Below are positions 1 to 4,685 of a stretch of DNA of 7,867 nt, piece after piece. Position 1 is the stretch's first letter; every line of letters starts with the position of its first letter. The stretch is from UBA5336 sp039198685 (GTDB taxonomy: Bacteria; Pseudomonadota; Alphaproteobacteria; Caulobacterales; Hyphomonadaceae), in contig JBCCTK010000124.1 of NCBI GenBank assembly GCA_039198685.1, forward strand, positions 1 to 7,867, given 5' to 3'. The translations under genes and the position numbers were made by a program. Below the pieces are notes generated by a model, which did not search any database, was not told where the DNA came from, and saw nothing but the letters and a program-made list of their open reading frames with translations.

Positions 1-163
1 CCGGCACATTTGAATACGCGCTGACGGCGCGCTTTCCGATCAAACCCAGCCCCCATCGCCGCATCCCACCGGGATCGCGGACACAGGCGCAGGGCTCGGT
101 GTGGGGCTGTATGCATTGGGAAAAGGAGCGGTACGGGCTGCAGCGGGGATCAAAGGCGCACAG
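1..163. other. unassigned left edge, possible 3' end of a neighbouring gene
   Basis: No gene can be assigned here. On the plus strand, one frame is open from base 3 through the first repeat copies to a TGA at 273-275, but its translation is rich in Arg, Pro, His and Ser and reads like an out-of-frame GC-rich sequence. Another plus frame, open from 14 to a TGA at 167-169, looks more protein-like towards its end (Gly/Ala/Leu-rich, containing GLGVGLYALGKGAVRAA) but has a stop at 11-13 and no ATG, GTG or TTG before 101. A gene end with a frameshift near base 13, or simple non-coding DNA, would both fit. The last 24 bases (140-163) are a degenerate tail of the 53-bp repeat unit that follows. Confidence 0.25.
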
Positions 164-322
164 CCTTGAGCGCGATCCATCGCGCAGCGCAGCGAAGCGG
201 GGATCAAACAAGAAAGCCCTGAGCCCGATCCATCGCGAAGCGCAGCGAAGCGGGGATCAAAGGAGACAGCCTTGAGCGCGATCCATCGCGCAGCGCAGCG
301 AAGCGGGGATCAAACAAGAAAG
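164..322 (+). repeat. three tandem copies of a 53-bp hairpin-forming repeat
   Basis: Three head-to-tail units lie at 164-216, 217-269 and 270-322, each beginning CC(T/C)TGAGC and ending in a variable segment after GGGGATCAAA. Units 1 and 3 are identical over all 53 bases. Unit 2 differs at a few positions and ends in GGAGACAG rather than CAAGAAAG. A partial copy at 140-163 has an ending like that of unit 2. Each unit contains GATCC and GGATC arms with a nested TCGC/GCGA pair, so its transcript from the minus strand could fold into a hairpin. The array lies 42 bp past the stop of the minus-strand coiled-coil gene. The same unit recurs inverted at the right edge. There are no unique spacers, so it is not a CRISPR array. 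No family name is recognised. Confidence 0.9.
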
Positions 323-364
323 CTGAGTGATGTTAGTGAAATCGGGGATCGCGGCGTTTATCCT

Positions 365-2302
365 TCACTTGCCGAGCGCGGCATCCAGAAGAAGAAAGGC
401 CGATAGGCGAGGAGAAGCATTTCGACTGGATTTCTGTGTGCGGTCCAATGCTGCCATGGCGTCTGCATTTTCCAGCGCCACGAATTCACGGGCGATCTCC
501 ACAAAGTCCCCGTCTGAGAGCACACGACTGGTCACACGGTCCAACTCGAATTTCGCCGTTGTGCGGATCGCCGATCGACGTTGGGTTTCACCTTTTCGGG
601 CCGCTGCGGCGATCTTGCGCTTGTCTTTGGGGCGAAAAATGTTCGCGAGCGTCATTCCTGCCGATTCAAGCCGCCGTATGACGCGTTCCGCCGTCGCTTC
701 GCGGGAAAGCTCTCCGGTGTCTTTGCGGTCCATATCGTTCAAAATCGTAGACCATCCCATTTCGCGGCCGGGATTGGTCGCTGTTGGAGGGACGGCATCG
801 ATTGCATTCAGCTCACGCTCAGGCGCTGTTTCTTTTAGGGGATCAAAGGGAGGGGGTGCGTCACGCGGCTCGCTCACATCTGTCACCGAAAGGGACGTGA
901 ACTCAACGCTTGGGGCGTCAAAACCCTGCCTTAGAACGGGAACTCTACGCTCCGGAGGTGGCTCTTGGGTCAGTTCGGATTCTGTTGGGGTGACTTCAAA
1001 AAGTTCACTGTCGATTGTGCGCGCGGGCGCAGGAGGCGCAGCAGCTGGAGGCGATGCGAAAAGAGGATCCGGTTCCGGCACGACCGGTTTTGGTTCGGGA
1101 GATGCCGGCGGGATACTGGGCGTCAGTGGCTGGCGAATTTCCATGGCCGGCGCAGGCGCCTCTCGATCAACATTGACAGCCTGTTTCAAGGCGTTTGATG
1201 CGTGGTTCAGCCGCTTCTCGGTCAAATCGCTTTCTGCGCGCGCCGCAACACCAACGGCTTTGAGCGCAGCGCTTGCCTGTTCAGCAGACTGGCGCAGGAC
1301 CTGTATCTGCATGGCAGCTTCTTCACCGGATTCGCGTGTTCTTTTCTGGATTTCGAGGGACGCCCTGCGGGCATCATCCAGCGCCGAGGAGATGGCCGCT
1401 TGTAGAGCCTCTCCCGTACTGCCGGCGGCCTCAACGGCCGAGTCGCTCGCGCGCACAGCCATATCCACCGTCCGCTTGGACTGTTCCAGCTTGTCTTCCA
1501 CTCGCGCGATGGCATGCATCAATGATTCCGAATGGGCGCCCGCATCGCCCGCCATCTGGTTCAGCCTGGCCAGCTCTGAAGCCAGGGCCTGGCCGGCATG
1601 TCGCATCGAATTTACGCGCGTATCCAGTGCGTTATCGGCACGACCGATCTCTTCTGCAGCCAACCGCGCTGCTTCCACCATATTCTGGGCTTGGCGCGGG
1701 ATAGCCTCGTTTAGTGTGTCGCCCTGCGTCCTGAGATCTCGAACCAGTCCTTCAAGAGACGCCCGTTCCTGGCCAAGTTGAGCGGCAAGGTCCCTGGCAT
1801 TGTCCGCCGCGGCATAGCCGACCGATTCCAGACGCAGACGCTCATCTCCGATCTCCGAGGAGAGCGCTTTCATCGCACCCAGCGCTTGTCCCATTGCGTG
1901 GTCCACATCCTTGGCGCTGGAAGATAGGCGCGCGGCAAGGCTTTCAGCCTCCGCCGAAGTGGCTTGGACCGGGGCAAGCAGCTGATTGGCAGCCTGCAAT
2001 ACGAGGGCGTTGGCCTGGGCTGCTCGCGCACTCTCGCGCGCCATGATGCCCGCCATGAGGATCAATAAGCCTGGCAGCAAAGCCATGACAGCGCCAGCCG
2101 CCAAGGTTATCGGAGGTTGGGCGAGCAGGAGGTCCAAATCCATGGAGGTCACGATCGCCACCGCGACACTTATCCACCACAACACAGCAAGGATAAAACC
2201 CGCCCAAGGCATCCATCGCGCCGAGGTTCGAATGTCTTCTAAACGGCGATCAACAGGGCTGGTGGTTATCACGGTCGCCGGGGGTGGGAATGTGTCGCTC
2301 AT
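365..2302 (-). CDS. membrane-anchored coiled-coil protein, TipN-like architecture
   Basis: The protein has 645 residues from the ATG at 2302; an in-frame TTG at 2308 would add only two. No convincing Shine-Dalgarno sequence precedes either start. Residues 31-54 and 65-87 are hydrophobic helices joined by a short loop, so both ends probably face the cytoplasm. Residues about 88-375 are Ala, Glu, Gln, Arg and Leu rich with almost no Pro, as expected for a long coiled coil. Residues 380-510 are an acidic, Pro-rich, probably disordered linker. Residues 515-645 return to a charged, folded-looking domain starting GWSTILNDMDRKDTGELSRE and ending in a hydrophobic helix. Two N-terminal helices followed by a long coiled coil recall Caulobacter TipN, a polarity scaffold, and also generic kinesin- or apolipoprotein-like membrane proteins. 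The TipN link rests on architecture only. It is transcribed towards the 53-bp repeat array and probably independently of etfBA, whose terminator lies upstream. Confidence 0.75.
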   Translation of the reverse strand: MSDTFPPPATVITTSPVDRRLEDIRTSARWMPWAGFILAVLWWISVAVAIVTSMDLDLLLAQPPITLAAGAVMALLPGLLILMAGIMARESARAAQANALVLQAANQLLAPVQATSAEAESLAARLSSSAKDVDHAMGQALGAMKALSSEIGDERLRLESVGYAAADNARDLAAQLGQERASLEGLVRDLRTQGDTLNEAIPRQAQNMVEAARLAAEEIGRADNALDTRVNSMRHAGQALASELARLNQMAGDAGAHSESLMHAIARVEDKLEQSKRTVDMAVRASDSAVEAAGSTGEALQAAISSALDDARRASLEIQKRTRESGEEAAMQIQVLRQSAEQASAALKAVGVAARAESDLTEKRLNHASNALKQAVNVDREAPAPAMEIRQPLTPSIPPASPEPKPVVPEPDPLFASPPAAAPPAPARTIDSELFEVTPTESELTQEPPPERRVPVLRQGFDAPSVEFTSLSVTDVSEPRDAPPPFDPLKETAPERELNAIDAVPPTATNPGREMGWSTILNDMDRKDTGELSREATAERVIRRLESAGMTLANIFRPKDKRKIAAAARKGETQRRSAIRTTAKFELDRVTSRVLSDGDFVEIAREFVALENADAMAALDRTQKSSRNASPRLSAFLLLDAALGK

Positions 2303-2370
2303 CTGCAACAGGTAATACGTGAATCGTGGCTAAAGTGCGAGTACGAAAAAGCAGAAAGAAGGAAATCCAA

Positions 2371-2394
2371 CTGAAAAAAGCCCAAATTTTTCAG
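2371..2394. promoter_or_regulatory. perfect inverted repeat CTGAAAAA / TTTTTCAG
   Basis: CTGAAAAA (2371-2378) and TTTTTCAG (2387-2394) are exact reverse complements separated by 8 bases. One further A:T pair (2370 and 2395) extends the arms to 9 bp. It lies about 70 bp upstream of the coiled-coil gene start. The stem is AT-rich and has no following T run outside the stem, so it is a poor terminator. An operator or a 5' leader hairpin is more likely. Function is inference. Confidence 0.4.
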
Positions 2395-2417
2395 TGAGAC
2401 GCCCCAAGCCCTAGCTT

Positions 2418-2434
2418 AAGTCTTGGAAAGACTT
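2418..2434. other. short perfect hairpin AAGTCTT-GGA-AAGACTT
   Basis: Seven-base arms at 2418-2424 and 2428-2434 pair perfectly around a three-base loop. It lies about 10 bases downstream of the stop codon of the candidate small ORF (2444-2509). It lacks a T tract, so it could protect an RNA 3' end or be an operator rather than act as a terminator. Confidence 0.35.
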
Positions 2435-2443
2435 TCTACACGC

Positions 2444-2509
2444 CTAGCCGAAAATTGCGGATATTACCGCTTGAACCAATACAACTACCGTTTCAACCAA
2501 AGATACCAT
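2444..2509 (-). CDS. candidate 21-residue hydrophobic small protein
   Basis: An ATG at 2509 opens 21 codons ending in TAG (2446-2444). The product begins MVSLVETVVVLVQ and ends ISAIFG. Seven of its 21 residues are Val and nearly all the rest are Leu, Ile, Ala, Phe, Ser or Gly, with a single charged residue (Glu6), enough for one short membrane helix or an amphipathic peptide. GGAG (2519-2516) sits 6 bases before the ATG, a better ribosome binding site than that of the downstream coiled-coil gene. A 15-bp palindrome lies just upstream and a 7-bp hairpin just downstream. Codons such as GTA, GTT, TTG and TCT are AT-rich, unlike the flanking genes. It could be a small membrane protein, a leader peptide, a type I toxin-like peptide, or chance in AT-rich DNA. 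I do not recognise a family. Confidence 0.35.
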   Translation of the reverse strand: MVSLVETVVVLVQAVISAIFG

Positions 2510-2522
2510 TTCACACTCCATC

Positions 2523-2537
2523 TATCGAATTTCGATA
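2523..2537. promoter_or_regulatory. 15-bp palindrome TATCGAATTTCGATA
   Basis: Perfect 7-bp arms (TATCGAA and TTCGATA) surround a single central base. It lies 13 bp upstream of the small ORF start on the minus strand and overlaps a TATTAT-like stretch that could be a -10 box. The form is that of a dimer-bound operator for a small helix-turn-helix regulator, but the regulator is not in the window. The role is inference. Confidence 0.4.
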
Positions 2538-2590
2538 ATATGCTAGCGCTGTAATCTCTCAGGTAAATGCAAAACGCAAGTTATTATCGC

Positions 2591-2624
2591 AAAATAAAAC
2601 CCCGACCGTTCTGGCCGAGGTTTT
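2591..2624 (-). terminator. Rho-independent terminator of etfBA
   Basis: Read on the minus strand, the arms AAAACCTCGGCC (2624-2613) and GGTCGGGGTTTT (2607-2596) form a 12-bp stem around a 5-base loop, followed by ATTTT. All 12 positions pair in the minus-strand RNA, two of them as G:U wobbles. In the plus-strand RNA those two positions become A:C mismatches. The terminator therefore fits transcription from etfA, whose stop codon ends about 20 bp upstream. Confidence 0.9.
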
Positions 2625-2643
2625 ATCTCACGATGGGGGATGC

Positions 2644-3573
2644 CTAAAGCGCTTCAGTCAATTCAGGCACGGCTGAAAACAGGTCCGCTACGAGACCGTA
2701 ATCTGCAACCTGGAAGATGGGCGCTTCCTCGTCCTTGTTGATTGCAACAATGATCTTGGAATCTTTCATTCCAGCCAAATGCTGGATCGCGCCGGAAATG
2801 CCGACAGCCACATAGAGTTCAGGCGCAACAATCTTGCCCGTCTGCCCTACCTGATAGTCGTTGGGGGCATAGCCTGCATCTACAGCGGCCCGCGACGCAC
2901 CAATGGCGGCGCCGAGCTTGTCTGCCAGGGGGACGATGAATTTGTTGAACTCTTCTTCTGAGCCCAGAGCGCGCCCGCCGGAGACAATCCGTTTTGCTGC
3001 CGTCAATTCCGGACGGTCACTTTCAACGATCTGTTCTGAGACAAACTCGGCTTTGAATGGACCTCCGGGCGCGGTGAGCGCCTCGATGGCGGCGTTTCCG
3101 CCTTCGCCTGCCGCTTCGAAGGCCGTACCCCGAACAGTCGCAACTTTCTTGGAGTCTGATGACGTGACGGTCATGATCGCGTTGCCAGCATAAATGGGCC
3201 GCTCGAACGTGTTGGTGTCAATGATATCAGTGATGTCAGAAAGTTGCATCACATCCAGTTTCGCTGCAATGCGCGGGGTCACATTCTTGCCCGTCGTTGT
3301 CGCAGGCGAGAAGAGCGCATCATAGCTTGCCATCAGCGGCACAACCAGGGACTCCATCGCTTCGGCAAGTTGCTTCTTGTAGGGCGCCCCATCGGCATGG
3401 AGCACTTTACGCACACCATCAATTTTCGCTGCGGCTTCTGCAACCGAGCCTGCCCCTTCGCCGGCCACCAATACATCAATGTCACCGCCAAATTTGGCCG
3501 CAGCGGTTACCACTTTGTGGGTCGCATCAGACAGGGTGGAATTGTCATGCTCAGCAATTACCAGAACAGCCAT
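2644..3573 (-). CDS. etfA: electron transfer flavoprotein subunit alpha
   Basis: EtfA is the FAD-binding subunit of the EtfAB heterodimer, a soluble carrier that accepts electrons from acyl-CoA and other flavin dehydrogenases and delivers them to ETF:ubiquinone oxidoreductase at the membrane. The 309-residue length is normal for the housekeeping bacterial type. Residues 1-185 form the variable alpha/beta domain. The C-terminal FAD domain is intact: SGGRALGS at 198-205, GASRAAVDAGY at 225-235, VGQTGKIVAPELYVAVGISG at 242-261 followed by AIQHLAGM (the family signature), AINKDEEAPIF at 277-287 and ADYGLVADLF at 290-299. The ATG at 3573 shares its A with the etfB stop (TGATG). AAGGGAG (3587-3581) lies 7 bases before the start. 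It is the second gene of the operon and is followed by a strong terminator. Identification is secure. Confidence 0.97.
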   Translation of the reverse strand: MAVLVIAEHDNSTLSDATHKVVTAAAKFGGDIDVLVAGEGAGSVAEAAAKIDGVRKVLHADGAPYKKQLAEAMESLVVPLMASYDALFSPATTTGKNVTPRIAAKLDVMQLSDITDIIDTNTFERPIYAGNAIMTVTSSDSKKVATVRGTAFEAAGEGGNAAIEALTAPGGPFKAEFVSEQIVESDRPELTAAKRIVSGGRALGSEEEFNKFIVPLADKLGAAIGASRAAVDAGYAPNDYQVGQTGKIVAPELYVAVGISGAIQHLAGMKDSKIIVAINKDEEAPIFQVADYGLVADLFSAVPELTEAL

Positions 3574-4319
3574 CAGACAGCTCCCTTCGATTTCAGCTTT
3601 TCGACCAATGACGATACGTCTTCTACCAGTTCACCAGCTTCGCGGACCGGTGGCTCCGTCACTTCGACGACGGTAAGGCGCGGCGCAATATCGACACTGT
3701 AGTCGGCCGGCTCTTTCATATCGATGGGCTTCTTTTTCGCTTTCATAATATTCGGCAGCGATGCGTAACGCGGTTCGTTGAGGCGCAAGTCAACGGTCAC
3801 AATGGCTGGCGTCTCGAGGGCAACCGTCTGCAGGCCGCCATCGACTTCGCGGGTGACGTGGAGGGCGTCGCCATCTTTGGTCACTTCCGAAGCAAAAGTG
3901 CCCTGGGGCCATCCAAGAAGAGCGCCCAGCATTTGGCCGGTCTGGTTGCTATCATCATCAATGGCCTGCTTGCCGAGGATAACCATATCCGGGGATTCAT
4001 CTTCAACAACTTTTACGAGGAGTTTTGCAACCGCCAGAGGCTCTACCGGCTCATCGGTTTTGATCAAAATGCCGCGGTCCGCGCCCATGGCGAGTGCGGT
4101 CCTGATTGTCTCCTGGGCTTGTTGCGGCCCGATCGACACGGCCACAATTTCAGTGGCAACGCCAGCTTCCTTCATTCGGACCGATTCTTCGACGGAGATT
4201 TCGTCGAATGGGTTCATCGACATTTTCACGTTGGCCAAGTCCACCCCGGTCTTATCCGGTTTAACGCGAACTTTGACGTTATAATCAATGACCCGTTTCA
4301 CGGGGACGAGCACCTTCAT
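3573..4319 (-). CDS. etfB: electron transfer flavoprotein subunit beta
   Basis: EtfB is the AMP-binding partner of EtfA and carries the loop that docks onto client dehydrogenases. From the ATG at 4319 the protein has 248 residues and starts MKVLVPVKRVIDYNVKVRVK, as is usual in the family. An in-frame ATG at 4346 would add nine atypical residues. AGGAG (4331-4327) placed 7 bases before 4319 settles the choice. Visible motifs are MNPFDE (35-40), the adenine nucleotide region LGKQAIDDDSNQTGQML (115-131) and the signature VDLRLNEPRYASLPNIMKAK (176-195), containing the client recognition loop (Leu188 by comparison with mitochondrial ETF) and the Lys cluster after it. The beta-first order with a one-base overlap to etfA implies translational coupling and equal production. 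A palindrome 110 bp upstream may control the operon. Confidence 0.97.
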   Translation of the reverse strand: MKVLVPVKRVIDYNVKVRVKPDKTGVDLANVKMSMNPFDEISVEESVRMKEAGVATEIVAVSIGPQQAQETIRTALAMGADRGILIKTDEPVEPLAVAKLLVKVVEDESPDMVILGKQAIDDDSNQTGQMLGALLGWPQGTFASEVTKDGDALHVTREVDGGLQTVALETPAIVTVDLRLNEPRYASLPNIMKAKKKPIDMKEPADYSVDIAPRLTVVEVTEPPVREAGELVEDVSSLVEKLKSKGAV

Positions 4320-4380
4320 CGGCAGGCTCCTGGCTGGAAGTGGCAATCGGTACGGCTTTAGAGACGCAGAGCCCTGCAGC

Positions 4381-4458
4381 CTAGTAAGCTTTTTCGTACT
4401 CGTCGATCGGGATCATTTCAAGCTTTCCGTTGACGTTAGCGTCAATTTGGCGCGACAT
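4381..4458 (-). pseudogene. short reading frame upstream of etfB, possible gene remnant
   Basis: An ATG at 4458 opens 25 codons ending EMIPIDEYEKAY and TAG. The same frame continues upstream of that ATG to a TAA at about 4510, reading ...FWHLEYPLRALFGSES, which looks protein-like. A different minus frame starting with the ATG near 4585 (MSDLGLWFSVRLPSGW...) overlaps it, so a single gene broken by a frameshift near 4510-4520 is one reading. Against a real gene, no good ribosome binding site precedes the ATG, no family is recognised, and the candidate etfB promoter and operator lie inside it. It may be only a chance frame. The type label marks the remnant hypothesis and is not a firm call. Confidence 0.2.
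4416..4446 (-). promoter_or_regulatory. candidate etfBA operator and promoter with TTGACG palindrome
   Basis: TTGACGTTAGCGTCAA (4430-4445) is a palindrome with 6-bp perfect arms. On the minus strand its left arm reads TTGACG, a good -35 box, and 19 bases further on is TGAAAT (4 of 6 matches to the -10 consensus). Transcription would start about 90 bp ahead of etfB. A 19-bp spacer with an operator between or over the boxes is typical of MerR-family control. The palindrome resembles, as I recall them, sites of the MerR-family regulator LiuR of branched-chain amino acid degradation. The sequence is certain, but the promoter and the regulator are inference. Confidence 0.4.
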
Positions 4459-4602
4459 GGATTCGCTACCAAACAACGCTCGCAGAGGGTATTCCAGGTG
4501 CCAGAAAGTTTAGCGATTGCCTGACCCGTCTGCCAGCCGCTCGGAAGGCGCACGGAAAACCAAAGTCCTAAATCAGACATTGCGTAACAAATCAGGGTCA
4601 TA

Positions 4603-4642
4603 CGTGTTACCACACGAATGTGGCACTTGCGTTGCAAGCCAC
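4603..4642 (+). promoter_or_regulatory. inverted-repeat cluster before the secretion operon
   Basis: Three overlapping structures are visible. CGTGT/ACACG has arms at 4603-4607 and 4612-4616. CCACA/TGTGG has arms at 4610-4614 and 4619-4623. A larger hairpin joins GTGGC (4620-4624) to GCCAC (4638-4642), with TTGC/GCAA (4627-4630 and 4634-4637) stacked inside around a GTT loop. The first two are alternatives to the third, so the RNA could switch between folds, or the short repeats could be protein sites. The big hairpin would bury the GTG at 4620, which argues against that codon as the start. No T run follows, so it is not a terminator. Confidence 0.4.
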
Positions 4643-4685
4643 TGGGGTGCTTGAAAAACGAAGACTTAGAGGGTGGAGTTTGGCA

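Larger units (their letters stand above)
2303..2643. other. AT-richer intergenic region between etfA and the coiled-coil gene
   Basis: This 341-bp gap is visibly more AT-rich than the flanking genes. From right to left, in the direction of transcription, it holds the etfBA terminator, a 15-bp palindrome, a short hydrophobic ORF with a good ribosome binding site, and two perfect inverted repeats before the start of the coiled-coil gene. These are listed separately. A promoter for the coiled-coil gene must lie here if it is transcribed independently, but I see no pair of -35 and -10 boxes good enough to name. Confidence 0.6.
4320..4685. other. divergent intergenic region between etfB and the secretion operon
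   Basis: This gap separates the minus-strand etfBA operon from the plus-strand type I secretion operon, so promoters for both should lie in it. It contains a 16-bp palindrome (4430-4445), a short minus-strand reading frame (4381-4458), a cluster of inverted repeats just before the secretion gene (4603-4642) and that gene's probable ribosome binding site (4668-4678). The coordinates assume the TTG start for the secretion gene. A longer GTG start at 4620 would shorten the gap. Confidence 0.6.

Noticed and set aside
3..275. Open plus-strand frame running from the left edge through the repeats as a truncated gene
   Set aside because: Arg/Pro/His/Ser-rich translation with no motif, and much of its length is repeat DNA whose 53-bp period changes frame at each unit.
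164..322. CRISPR array
   Set aside because: The 53-bp units are directly joined and nearly identical throughout, with no unique spacers between repeats and no cas genes in the window.
327..1781. Long plus-strand open frame (484 codons) opposite the coiled-coil gene
   Set aside because: It is antisense to a gene with coherent membrane, coiled-coil and linker architecture. Its own product is Ser/Ala/Arg-rich with no domain pattern, as expected for a shadow of a GC-rich Ala/Glu-rich gene.
2466..2500. Direct repeat ACCGCTTGAACCAA / ACCGTTTCAACCAA spaced 21 bp, as an operator pair
   Set aside because: The two copies coincide, in frame, with repeated Leu-Val and Thr/Ala-Val codons of the candidate 21-residue ORF, which explains them without a binding site. 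They would return as an operator if that ORF is shown to be spurious.
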